Shown piece by piece: positions 43,253-54,470 of a stretch of DNA of 64,000 bases. The translations under genes and the position numbers were made by a program. The DNA comes from Chrysoporthe austroafricana (Eukaryota; Ascomycota; Sordariomycetes; Diaporthales; Cryphonectriaceae). A model generated the notes under the pieces. That model saw nothing but the letters and a program-made list of their open reading frames with translations, was not told the DNA's origin and did no database searches. How positions within the stretch are numbered: the stretch's first letter is position 1; every line of letters starts with the position of its first letter. The DNA is taken from NCBI GenBank assembly GCA_001051155.2, contig JYIP02000002.1:3975583-4039582 (forward strand), given 5' to 3'.

Positions 43253-45158
43253 AAAGACAGCAGACGACGAAAAAGAAAAAATCGAAAACGATACCCGAAA
43301 AGTCGATGACGATACGACGACGTCCATGTACCATATCCATGTATCCAAACCCATAAGAGCCGTCGCATCATAGCACCCAGACGCAGGCTGCGGCGGTCCG
43401 GTGGCATCTACGTTGACATAGAAGAAAAAGGCGCAGTTGGTACTTAGGCGAGCTGATGAGCCGTGGCATCGTCACGAGCTGGTAGGAGTGAAATGAGAAA
43501 AATCTCCGCTTCTGCAAAAGGTCCCGTCTATCTCGTTCTGTTCCATTTGTTTAATATTGGCTCTCTTTTCCCGGCTATGCCTCCTCTCCTCACCCCTGTC
43601 CTCGTGAATCTCCGTTCGTACATTGCTTTATTGGTTTCTTTCTTTCCTTGATCCTCCGAATCAGTGACATGCCCCATTCATGTCCGGTCTGGCGGATGGT
43701 GAAACCAGCATTGCGTAAGACATCCAAGTGGGTGTGAGAATACTCCGCGACTGTTGTTGAGAACCGCAGTTGACTTGAGGAGTCTGCGCGTGTGTGATTC
43801 TGGAAGCCCAGCAGGCTGTTCACGAAGTTACTCAACCAGCTTGAGGGGCTGATGGAGAGAATCACCAGCATGGAAATGACCCAGGGCAGCCTTAGCGAAG
43901 CCATCCTTGTTCGAGGCGTGACACATGTCTTTGTTTGGTGAGGGTGTGATTGTGGTCTGTGAACGCTGAAGGTGTCCGAGGGAGGATCCAGAGGCCCTGA
44001 GGGGGGCTAGGCGTCCTAATGTGAGATGGAGGTGGACGGGCCAGGCTATGAAGCACCAAATGACAACATGGAAGGGATGGGCTCAGTGACAGCGTGAAAG
44101 GGCACGACCAGGACCGAACCGTGAGCACGGAGCAGCAAGGTGGGCGGGCTTCGGGGCCGAGACCAAGCAAGAAAGCCCGGGGCGTGGGCTGGCTATGTGT
44201 GGGGGTGGCACGAGCCCCCACGATGGAGGGGGTTATAAACGCGAGCTGCGAGCAAGTTGGTAACCCCGGTGGTTGTAGCGTGAGGGGAGCGCGGATGCCT
44301 GATATCTGGCTTGTAAGAGAGAGGCGCTCAATCCGTCCCCTGTTCGACTCCCACCGGGTGCACTTTTTTTTTTCGAGGCATCAATCAAACTCGTTGATGG
44401 CGCAGGAGATTTGTTGACCCCTGGCTTGCCAGGGGGTTTTTTTTGCTGCCTTTTCCCCTGCTTTGTTTTTTTGTTGGTGGTGATGATGATGGATGATTGC
44501 TCCTTTTTTTTTTGGCTGACGCGCGAGGGTTCGTGGTTTGCTGTTGGGTTGGGGGTGTCGAGGTGGTGCGAGCTGCCTGTGCGGCAGGCCAGCGGCGCGC
44601 GGGCGCCTGCAAATGTTAGCACATGGTAACTCTTTTAAAGTCTCAACAATGAAAAGCAACAACCGCCTTCACACAACCACAAGGAGAAATAGCAGAATGG
44701 ATGGCCTTGATTTGACTTTTTGGGTATAAGTGAAGCACTTGGGCTGCTTGGTTGTGGTGGAGGAGGCCGTCCACTTTGAGAGCGCCTGAGCCGCAGCCAC
44801 TGCGACGGTGACCACGACCTGAAGAGTATGCTTCATTGAAGGGTACATCTTGTATTCTTTCGCTGTGGGACACTATAATCGTCTTCATAATCTCCTACTT
44901 CCAGAAGCAACCTCCCCTCTGATGCTCTGACCAGCTGGTACATCCTCGTTGGATCGTTCCAAACTATGTTGCCCTGAGTTGTACATGTGGCTCTGAAGTT
45001 GGCGTATCTTCCGTATGTTTCTATATATTGCACAATTCGGACCGCGTGCTTGTACCGACTCATGTATATAAGAGATGGAGTGCCTTCGCTGGTATCATCT
45101 TGTGCACGGAGACGCCTATGTACCCGACCAAACTCCATACGCCCGCGTCCCTATGCGG
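43253..45158. other. Intergenic with a weak small ORF and a tRNA-like 3' end
   Basis: This holds the HSP10 3' flank, a possible 104-codon minus-strand ORF (separate entry), a tRNA-like segment ending in a T10 run at 44364-44373 (see findings), and a minus-strand 101-codon frame at 44833-45138, which I regard as the 3' flank of the next gene. Confidence 0.45.
43590..43904 (-). CDS. Possible small membrane or secreted protein (hypothetical)
   Basis: A 104-codon frame from a good ATG context (AAGGATGG). Residues 1-34 are hydrophobic (MASLRLPWVISMLVILSISP...) and could be a signal peptide or anchor; the rest is basic and unrecognised, ending in RRIKERKKPI. No intron is needed. There is no domain and no neighbour argument, so this may be chance. 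Roughly even odds or less. Confidence 0.3.
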   Translation of the reverse strand: MASLRLPWVISMLVILSISPSSWLSNFVNSLLGFQNHTRADSSSQLRFSTTVAEYSHTHLDVLRNAGFTIRQTGHEWGMSLIRRIKERKKPIKQCTNGDSRGQG

Positions 45159-45943
45159 CTAGAAGGGCTCGTTCCCGCTGCGCTCCATCATCACAGCTGT
45201 GATGGTACTGGGCATCTCCTCAAGAGTGGCAGCGTCGTGCTCGCAAGGCCTCGTGATCTTGCCTTGCGCCTCCACGTATCTCGCCGTGAAGCCGCTCCTC
45301 CGGAAGGCCCGGTGGCCCTGCGGTGTCACGGTGAGGGCTGGAAGAGGGCGGCAGGGGCTCGTGTCAGCCAGCGCGTGTGGGATCGATGCCACGGCCAGGA
45401 GATATACATATATACACATATATAAACAAAAAGGGGGGCCTACTCACCAGAGTAGCCCACGACCTCCCAAGACGGGAACCTCTCCGCGACGCGGGCTCGG
45501 ATCTCCCCGAGCGCGGCCTCCGTGAACGGCACGCCGCCCCCCGCCGCCCCGAACCGCTCGACGTGGAACACGTGCAGCCCGACCTCACACCCCGCCGGGA
45601 ACATGCGCGCCGGGTCGACGTCGTGCTCGCGGGTCCGCGCTTCGAGCAGGTCCTCCCAGGCGGCGCAGCGCAGGGGGAGCGCGATGGCGACGCCGGCTGG
45701 GTCCCGGCTGTCGGGGCGCCGCAGGCAGAGGAAGAGGTCCGGGCAGGCGGCGGCCCAGCTCCGGAGGCGGTCGAGCGTGAGGGCCGGGGCCGGGTAGATG
45801 GCCTGGTCGGCGTCGTAGATCTCGCGGAGGAGGGGCTCGTCGATCTCCGACCAGCGTAGGGGCGGCGCGGCAGGGACTGGGGCGGGGGCTTGGTCTGCCG
45901 TGGCCGTCGCGGACTGGCCGATGAGGTCGTGTGGGTTTGGCAT
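45159..45943 (-). CDS. GNAT-like acetyltransferase-fold protein, unknown substrate
   Basis: Two exons, 45943-45448 and 45337-45159 (675 nt, 224 residues), separated by a 110-nt intron. The N-terminal half has LLREIYDADQAIYP, a helix common at the start of GNAT-like fungal proteins; the middle has GVAIALPLRC and EVGLHVFHVERF. The C-terminus after splicing reads ALTVTPQGHRAFRRSGFTARY, which resembles the end of GNAT domains, where a late helix leads into the G-F turn. A clear R/Q-x-x-G-x-G acetyl-CoA loop is not visible, so the protein could be inactive or highly diverged. Family placement is moderate, and no substrate can be suggested. Confidence 0.6.
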
Positions 45944-48927
45944 CTCTGTGCGAGAGAGAGCTGGGCTGTTTTGGTGGGATCTGTTGGTTGGGATAGGTGC
46001 CTTCGGGGCTGATATGAATTAAGCCTGGATAAAAGAGTCGAGTTGCCCGGATGCAGAAATGGGGTCTGAAAAGGCTACAACTGCTGAGTGACTACTGAGC
46101 GTCTTTTGAAGCCCAATCTCGTGTGCCTATTCCCTTTTACGGAACCCAGGCTTTCCCCTAGCGAACGACACTTTGCTTGCCTTCTTCGCGTCGCCCATGA
46201 TCGGTTTCGTAGCAGGGGAGGAGACGGCTGAGGTTGAAATAGGCCTTCAGGGACGCGGGCCGGGCCGAGCCCCAGACCAGGGACTCAAAGGGCAGGCGGT
46301 GACATGCAGCCAAACTCGCCTTGGGGGGAAATATCGAGAGGTTCTCTCTCCTTCGCCTCTGACGACCTGCTCTGGGATGGATCAGCGTGGGAAAGCCATT
46401 ACGTGTCTTGATTGTATTATGTTATTTATCTGCCGGTGCGTTGACCTGGCTCGCTGTAGCGGCACCACGATTTGGGGGGAGGGGGGGATCACGGAGTATT
46501 CTATTTCCTACAGGACCGCTCACTAATACGGGGGGACTGAAGTCCCACCTCGTCGGCGGACAACATCTACGGGTCGAGATTCATCGTCAGATGGCCCTAG
46601 GTTAAGGTGAGCGCTCTCGTTTCCGCCGGACTGGTTTCCTCTGACGCTAGGGCATCACTACCGCGACAGCACGGCCGTCTCGCGCCTGTCTATTCCTCGG
46701 CCAGGTGCCTAGGCTGGGAAGGCTCGCTCGCAGCGTCGACCTTCACAAATGTAACATGTACATAAATAAGCCAGCCAGTAGTTTCGTGAGGGCTGGCCTG
46801 CCGCCTCTACACCAGACAATGTCCCGCCCGCTGCCGGAGAGACGTCCCCGGATTGCGGTCGCCGCCGGTGCTGTCTGCGGCACGGAGGTTCGCACCGGGT
46901 CTACGAAGCCCGTCGTCGTTCGACGTCCTACCTACGGACCCCTCGCCACGTGTTGCGCCGTCGGGACCGTCCCCTGCGGCCGGCGAGGTGAGGACAGACG
47001 AGTTCGCCCCACTGCTACAGGCGCACGTCGGCTGTTGCCCTGCAGCCAGTGCACCTCTCGAGGCCGCAGCAGGGACATACAGACACTCAACTTCTGCTTC
47101 ACGGTTTGTGTAGCTCCAAGCACCGGCGGGCTACTCCCCCCCGCTCTGGGCCTGAGACGTGTAAAGCTCCGAGACAGGGGAGGCTCCCTCTGGCAGGGCA
47201 CAGCTGGACGCCGGGGTTCCGAGAGGGAGCATCTAGTCTGGCGCGCCGGCTGTGTGCGCTCAGGACAGATCACGCCTGGGGTCACAACGACAGAGCCTGG
47301 ACCGGGGGAGGCCCCTCTCGTCCTCAGAAGTAAAGTTGAGGTTGATGCTGATGCACGGAGAAGGGGGACAGAGAGGGCTCCCTTTCCATAGATGACCGTC
47401 ATGCCCGCCCCCGTCCACAGCTGGCACTCGACCTGCACCTATGCGTGATGGTCCCCTCTCGCGACCCAGCCCCAGGGAGCCGTGGACCAGCAGGCAGTTC
47501 GGCTCCTCGGGGCCTGATAGCCGTCGAGGACGAGCCGAGCGAGGCTGCCGGGGGGGGAAAGGGGCCAGGGCGATATTCATGCTCGGGCGGGCTGCTGGGG
47601 TGGTCGGGACAGAAGAAGGGGGGAAGGGCCGCCTTCACGCTGGAGATGGGACGACGTCTGGCTGGTCGGGGAGGACGCAAAGGGAAGGAGATGACGCATG
47701 GTTGGACGACGTCCCTTCGGGGGCATGAGCCTCTCCCTCCCTCCCGCATCCCCATCCGGCCCCCCCAGCCGCGGGACGGGCGAGGAGGGAGGTGGTCACT
47801 GGTGGTGTATCAGACAAGGCGCACTGTACGCATAACGTGCGCCGCGCGCACACGCCCAAGGTGACCTGCCCTGTCGCCGAGGAGGGAGTCCACACTCACT
47901 CCAGGCCGAGACACGAGCAGCGTCGTCGGCGCGGCCATGCCGAGCCGGCCGCCCGCCCAGGCCGTGGTGAGCAGCGCATGCCTCGAGCAACACTCATGCC
48001 CCCGCGGCAGGACACACAGAATCCAGAAGGTGAATAAGAAAAACCAGAACCAAACCGACGCATCGATGCAACGACAAAAGCAACAGTGATCCCCCCCAGC
48101 AGCGGTGCACCGCGCAGCAAAGTTCCGTGGTGCCGTGGGCGCACCAGGCTACAGGCACGGCTGTCGGTGCGGCAGCGGCGCGGCTTGGGATGATGCCATC
48201 GCGGCAGGACTGGTTGTCGGCGAGGCTGCGCGCTCGCGCGGCCGGCGCAGGGCCAATGGCACCGGGGGTCGATGGCGACATCCGCGCTAGGCCGCTTCGG
48301 GCGCGGCGGCGGCGGCGGGCGCGTCTCGCACGCCATAAGGACAAGAATGACCCCTTTGCTGGGCGGGCGGGCCTTATACAAGAAGTCGACAGGGCCGCAA
48401 CTCGATAGCGAGTCGAGCGGCGCGGCTCTCGTCCTTCTCGCGGTCTGGGGGTTCGGTCACGATTTCTTCTTTTTTCTCTTTGCGCTGTGGTGGTGGCGTG
48501 GAGTGGTGGTTGGTTCTTCTATTGAACGGCTACCCGCTACTAGCCTGACACGATTCCCTCTCATACAATCTTTACTCGAAAAACCAAATTCCGCTTGCGC
48601 AAGAAAAAAAAGCAAAAAAAAAAAAAAAAAGAGAGAGGAATCCTCATATTCCCCCTTTCCCAGACGCCGAGAGCAACACGCTCGAATGCCATAAAAAACC
48701 CAGTGGCACACTCATCAGCCTCGCCCTGCCGCGCCCCGACCAGCCAGGACGGACACGGCAGGCCCGCACGCGTGAGCGTGGTGGGCAGGCGGGCACATCG
48801 ATCTTCATTTTTTCATCTTCATCTTCACAATCTTCTTCATCCTCAAACCCCCCGGGACACACGAGAGCAGACGGCTGGTCATTCCAAGTGGGGGACCCGG
48901 CCAAGAGAACCTGCCAGAGCGCGAACT
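45944..48927. other. Three-kilobase region without a supported gene
   Basis: Frames such as 46705-47391 (plus) and 47445-47864 (plus) lack domains and splice partners. The 3' third holds an A17 run (48614-48630) and CTTCAT repeats near 48803-48838, which are probably the 3' flank of the minus-strand dioxygenase gene. Confidence 0.5.
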
Positions 48928-49894
48928 CTAAAGCTTCTGCATGAACTTGGAGTAGTACCCGCACTTGGGGACATAACTCCTCTCCCCGGTGATGGGGTTG
49001 AAGGTGTGGCAGCCCGACTTGGCGACGTTAGGGGGGGTGTACACTGGCGCAGGTCAGCTCCGGTCCGGGGTACGGCACGGCACGGCACGGCACGGCACGG
49101 CACAACACAGCACGGAGGACCCCCATCAGCCTCGTCCGCAAGGCTGACAGGGTGGGGCACGGGAGGGGGAACCACCTACAGTGTAGGGAGATGGCGTAGT
49201 CGTCACCTGTGTTCTCCATCTTGTGCAGGCCGAGCTCGTCGGCCATGTACGCCACGGCGTTCTCCTGGTGTGTCCGGCGGGAGATCAGCTCCATAGGCTG
49301 CCTCCTGTCGGCGTCGGGGAACTCGTATCGCGACTCGGTCAGGCTGCCGTGGAGGATCTTCATGATGCAGTGGGCGTTGCCGTGGTCGTGGATGGGGCTG
49401 GCCTTGCCAGGCGTCCACACGAGTACAAGCTGTGAAGGGGGGAGGTCAGCTCCATGGCCGCCTCTCACGTCAAGGTTGGGACGACGACGTCGACGAGGAC
49501 GACGTCGTGGTGCCGGTCAGGTGCTTACAAGGTTGCTCTTCCCGTTTCCTTCGTCGACACTATATCATGCTCCAAGTCAGTCGCTTGGTTCTCGTTCCAG
49601 ACTCTGGCCCGAGCGGGCCGGGCCTGCTGTTCTGTTCTCTTACAGGTTCCTGGTGTAGGGCATCTCCGGGTCGGCCAGGGCGTACGGGACCCAGCCCTTC
49701 TCGCCGGCCTCATATACCCTCATGTGGTCCATGAGGGCGTTGACGTCGACGTCGCTGGAGTCGAGGCCAGAGGAGGGCCCCAGGGCGTCCTTGAGGGCCA
49801 CGACGAGGTCGTCGAAGCGGTCCAGCTTGACCTGCGGGCGGGCGGAGGAGGCGGGCTGTTGCACCGCGGTTTGGAGCGAGAGACCGACAGCCAT
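48928..49894 (-). CDS. CDO1: Cysteine dioxygenase
   Basis: Non-haem iron enzyme of the cytosol that oxidises L-cysteine with O2 to cysteinesulfinate, the first step toward sulfite and taurine-type products. Four exons: 49894-49644, 49559-49529, 49429-49180 and 49043-48928 (648 nt, 215 residues, the normal fungal size). The cupin core is complete: iron ligands His108 and His110 in [11 protein letters not shown], His163 in ELGLHK, and the Cys115-Tyr179 pair that forms the thioether crosslink (AHC and SLHLYTPP). The second exon is only 31 nt ([10 protein letters not shown]), and the last intron carries a GTGCC tandem repeat. The gene is divergent from the SSU1 sulfite exporter 2.2 kb away, which suggests joint use in disposing of excess cysteine as sulfite. 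Confidence 0.94.
49072..49102. repeat. CGGCA/GTGCC pentanucleotide repeat in a CDO1 intron
   Basis: About six copies of a 5-bp unit inside the last intron (49044-49179) of the dioxygenase gene. Confidence 0.92.
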
Positions 49895-50452
49895 GGTGAC
49901 GAGGGAGGACGAGACGATACGATGCGATACGATACGATGACGACGGCTTACGGCGATGATGCGACCCGCTGGGGAGATGGCAGGGCGGCGATAGCGATGA
50001 TGGTGATTGATGATAACGATGATGCCTTGATGGTCCGGACGGTGGGCGGTGTTCGGTCCAGAAGAGGAGGATGGTGCCTGTTTTGATGAAGATTGGCGAC
50101 GGTGGGTCCCGGGTGGTCACGCTCGAGGACGCAAGATGCGGGAGAGGAGAGAGGAGAGAGGAGAGGAGACGAGAGGGGGTGGGACGCGCGGACAGCCGGC
50201 AGGGTTCTCCTGAAAGCTCGGGTATCCGGTTGGTGAGGGAGGGCCTCGGCCGGGCTGCGGTGCGGTGCACGGGATGGCGGTGTCACACCTGATGAGGGGA
50301 TCTCCTGGGATTTATTGTGGGCCTATCCTATGATCACGAGAGAAAGAGGAGGGACAAAGAGAAGGGAGGGAGGGGAGGGGAGGGGAAGGGCGTGAGTGTG
50401 CAGTGCGGCGCAGTGCGTGTGCGTATGCGTATGCGTGCGAGGGCTGGCTGGC

Positions 50453-50483
<31 letters not shown>

Positions 50484-52090
50484 TGCTTGCTGCTGGTGGG
50501 TGTGGATGTGGGATGGGAATGCGATGCGATGGGGATGCTTGCTTGCTTGCTGGCTTGGCTTACTTGCTCACTCGCTCGCTCCCTCGCTCGGCGACTGGGC
50601 CCTCCTCTCCGTCCCGCCTGCGCTTTATCATGAGCGAGGTCGGGGCGTGTGCAGCCCCGAAAAGGCCTTGGTCGGCGATTGCCGGGCCAGACGGGCCAGG
50701 TTTGGCGCCTCCCGGGCTTGGCCCCCTCTCCAACCTCCCTCCCCTCCCTTTCACCACCTACCTACACACACGGCTCCCGCACGCACGCACGCACGACAGC
50801 CCCAACTGGCATCTGGGAACGGCGCGCCGAAGCGGGAAGGCAGGATGGTTATCTCAAGGCGGGCAGGGGAGAAGGGTGCAGCTGTTGTGATTGACGGTGT
50901 GGATTGCGTGCTGGGTGGGTAAACAACGGGGTTCCCAATCTGGCGGAAGGGGGGAAACGAGCAGGTTGTTATCCCCCCGGCCCGGTGTGTGGGGAGGGCA
51001 GCTGGGCTTCGACAAGTGGGCGGGAGGACGAATCGGTGGGGGGAGGCTACGGGGGGGGTTGAGGGTTGAAAAGCCCCTAATCCTGCTCGCTCGCGCCCAG
51101 TGGGGCCGCACGCACGCGGTCTGCAGCGCATGCGTTGCGGCGGTGCTGCGGTGCTGTGGGCCCTGTTCCCTCCCCTCCCCCCCTTCTGCAATGGCCTACG
51201 CTCACCGGCCGAGATCTTCTTTCATCATCTTGCGCTGCGCTCGGTCTGCACGCAGGCCAGCGACCCTTTTTTTTTTATTTTTATTTTTTTTATCCCATGC
51301 ACGCACACATACGCACAAACACAAAAGCGTCTTGTCATCTCTCATCTGTCTCCTACATATCATCGTCCCATCATACGACAGCCCCGTCTCCCATGCGCCG
51401 GTGGGCTGGCAAGTCGCCCTCGGGATTTGTGGCCGTTATCTCTGACTCGGGTTTGGTCTGCATGCGGCCAATGTGTCTCCCTGTCTTTCCCTCTCTCTAT
51501 CTCCACTGGTTACTATCTGCAGCAGGCCGGTGTGTCTGTCTATCTGCTCGACTTGTCAGCTTGGCGTCCTTTTATTTATTTTATTTTTTATTTCTCTCTC
51601 CTGCAGCGCATTTCAATCCCAATGTGTGCCTCATCAGAAATCAATCGGCGCCGCCGTCGTCACTCGTGACATGAGAAATCCAGAAAGAGAGAGACCACGT
51701 GTCGTCATCTCTTCCCGTCCCCTTCCGCGCCGACGTCGGTGCGCTCTCGGGTCAGCACAACGGCCGCGCATCAACTAGAATAAGTAGCACCAAAAGCACC
51801 GCCGCCGTGCGCATTCTCGGAACGCGCTGGGCGGGCATTCTGGCCAAACAGGACTAGCCCGTGGCACGCCCGGCGTTTCCATGCCGTAATTCCCCTGCCT
51901 TTGACTCAGCGCCCCAACCCGGTAAACCACTTGCCTCTTAAGCACCGCATCGAGCGATCCCTGGGCTGAGGAAGGCCGTCTTTCGCCCAGAGAAACCCTT
52001 CCCTGGCAGGTACATCACGGTTCGGTTCAGGAAGATCAGAGCACGGGGACTCCGGGCTCTTGCTGGGCTGTCGTAAACGGCTTCGAGAGC
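49895..52090. other. Divergent CDO1/SSU1 intergenic region
   Basis: 2.2 kb between the two divergent start codons. Contents: GATAC repeats at 49914-49939, a (GGC)9 tract at 50455-50482, T-rich sequence at 51268-51291 and 51570-51592, and a CACGTG palindrome at 51696-51701. No gene is supported; frames in 50317-51674 are low-complexity. Confidence 0.5.
50455..50482. repeat. (GGC)9 trinucleotide tract
   Basis: A perfect GGC run in the CDO1/SSU1 intergenic region, preceded by GGCT repeats. Confidence 0.93.
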
Positions 52091-53934
52091 ATGTCATCAT
52101 CATCTGTATTATCATCATCGAGCCATCCATCCCGCGATGGCGGCGGCGATGGCGACGGCGGCAGCAGCAGCCCGCCCGGTGGTGACAGCACCCGGCCGCC
52201 AGCACGCGCGCCCGATACCACCACCAACCAGAGGGAGAAGGACGACGTAGGCTGGCGGAGGGTCGTCCGGAACTTCACGCCCTCGTGGTTCGCCGCCAAC
52301 ATGGGCACCGGCATCGTCTCGATCCTGATCCACTCCCTGCCCTACACCACCTCCTGGCTGCCCTACGTCGCCGACGCCTTCTTCGCCGTCAACGTCGCCC
52401 TGTTCCTCGTCTTCACCGCCATCTCCGCCGCCCGCTACGTGCTGTACCCCGAGATCTGGGCCGCCATGATCAACCACCCGGGCCAGAGCCTGTTTCTGGG
52501 CACGTTCCCCATGGGACTGGCAAGTAAGTGTAAACCGTACGGGGATGAAGCCGAGAGGGGGGGGGGGGTTAAGAACCCCGGATAAGGCCCAACCAGGCTT
52601 GCCCATCTCTCTCCCTCTCCCTCTCCCACCCTCCCTGTCTGGCTTCGCGGCAGAGGCGCGAGCTCCCAGACAAATCCCACCGTCCCTCCCCCGGGGACAT
52701 GCGAGACCTGCATGAAAGATAGTGGCTGATGCGACCCTACCTCGCAGCGATCATCAACATGCTCGTCTTCTCGTGCGCCCAGTGGGGCGACGGGGTCGTC
52801 TACTTCGCGTGGGCCCTGTGGTGGTTCGATGTCGTCCTGTCCCTCGCCTGCTGCATCTCGATGCCCTTCATCATGTAAGTTCGATCTCCGAGCCCCGACG
52901 CCTGCTTTCCTCCGAGCGCCCTCTTCTCTCCCCGGACCGACAGGTAGAGAGAGAGAGAGAGAGAGAGCGCGTCTTGGTCTCCCCCCTCCCTCGTCCTTCC
53001 TTGGCCCCCCCCCCGGTTACTCCCTGGCTCTGACCTCCTCCTCTCCCCCCGCCGCCCTCTAGCCTCCATAGGCACAGGCCCCATCTGCAGCAGACGACGG
53101 CCGCCCTCCTCCTCCCCGTGGTCCCCGCGGTAGTCGCCTCCGCCTCGGGCGGCATCCTCGCCGCCCGCCTGCCCGCCCGCGCCGACGCCCTCACCACCCT
53201 CGTCGTCTCCTACGTCCTCTGGGGCCTCGGCGAGGCCTTCACCATGTGTATCCTCGCCATGTACTTCCACCGCCTGCTCGTCCACCACCTGCCCCCGCGC
53301 GAGCTCATCGTCTCCGTCTTCCTGCCCGTCGGGCCCCTCGGCCAGGGCGGCTTCGCCATCCAGCAGCTGGGCGCCGTCGCCGCCGACCTGGGCTTCCTCC
53401 CCGCGCCGGCCGCGGCTGGGGCGGCGGCGGCGGCGGCGGCAGTGAGCGGCGGGCTGGTCCTGCGCGCCCTCGGCGTCTTCCTCGCCCTGGTCATGTGGGG
53501 TGCCGGCCTGGGCTGGCTCGCCCTCGCCGCCACCAGCATCGCCACCACCCAGAGCTTCCCCTTCAACATGGGCTGGTGGGGGTTCACCTTCCCCCTGGGC
53601 GTCTTCGCGACGTGCACGGGCATGCTGGCCGAGGAGCTGGACAGCACCGTCTTCAGGGTGCTGACGATGGTAAGTCGACCTGCCCCCTAACTTTCCTTTC
53701 TCCTGCCCTCCCCCTCCCCCGGGCAGACAGCAGGCCGATCTGCGCGAGGCTGACGAGAGGTGGTTCGCCGCCCACCGCCGCGCCCAGATCTGCTCCATCT
53801 CCGTGATCCTCCTCTGGTTCCTCGTCGCCGCCCGCACGCTCCTGCAGGCCCGCACCGGCGAGATCTTCGTCGCGCCCTGCCTGGCCGACCTGCGGCCCAA
53901 GACGCAGCAGGGAGGCGCGGACCGGACGGTGTAG
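52091..53934 (+). CDS. SSU1: Sulfite efflux pump Ssu1 (tellurite-resistance/dicarboxylate transporter family)
   Basis: Plasma-membrane exporter of sulfite. Four exons: 52091-52523, 52748-52874, 53063-53669 and 53788-53934 (1314 nt, 437 residues). After a low-complexity first 50 residues the family signature NFTPSWFAANMGTGIVSILI appears, followed by about ten hydrophobic segments including FSCAQWGDGVVYFAWALWWF, the LPVGPLGQGGFAIQQLG loop, and NMGWWGFTFPLGVFA. For the last exon I chose the acceptor at 53788, because it joins FRVLTM directly to ICSISVILLWFLVAARTL, restoring the family's final helix; an upstream acceptor at about 53735 would insert 18 polar residues there. An Ala-rich loop (residues about 310-325) is unusual. 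Yeast Ssu1 gives sulfite tolerance; dermatophyte orthologues export sulfite that reduces keratin disulfides. Confidence 0.92.
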
Positions 53935-54470
53935 GGGCCATCTGGTGGCCTCCAGACACATAACAGGCCTGCGGCGCCCTGGGGTTTCCCCAGGACGTTC
54001 AGCCGGCAGCGGTCGAGGTGGAACGGTGCTGCGGTGCCAGAGGGCGATCTGACCACCAGCCAGTGTGCTGCCGTGAACGCAGTGCCCACCCCCGCGCTGC
54101 GGGTTGTATACCTGTAAGAAACTCCACTCATCAATGCGCATATCATCGATAGAATAATTAGCATGTAATACCGACAGCAGGTCCAATTAGTGATGGCCAT
54201 TTTGTGCTGCTTTCTCCCTATGGTTGACTATTAGACACCCAGCTATAGCACATCGACCACCATTTGGACAAGCCCAGTAGATCCTCCAGGTCGACGCACT
54301 CGGCGGGCCGTTAAAAACCTCATTACGCCGTGGACAGCCAGATGCATCTGCAGGCATGGAGCGCAGCGCGGGTTTGACGTAGACACACGAGGGAGAGCAG
54401 CCCGAATTTCCCGGCCGCCGTCGGCCGCGCGACACCCAGAATCCGAAGCCGTGGGTGGCCCCTCCCCCCT
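53935..54470. other. Convergent 3' flanks of SSU1 and the helicase gene
   Basis: Contains AT-richer sequence at about 54120-54200 suited to 3'-end processing. No gene seen. Confidence 0.5.

Noticed and set aside
44833..45138. Minus-strand 101-codon frame downstream of the GNAT-like gene
   Set aside because: It begins 20 bp after that gene's stop on the same strand, without a promoter gap or domain; more likely 3' untranslated sequence.
46705..47391. Plus-strand 228-codon frame
   Set aside because: No hydrophobic core, motif or flanking splice logic; other frames are open over the same bases.
53735..53787. Alternative upstream acceptor for the last SSU1 exon
   Set aside because: It keeps the frame but inserts about 18 polar residues into the last transmembrane helix; the acceptor at 53788 restores the family sequence.
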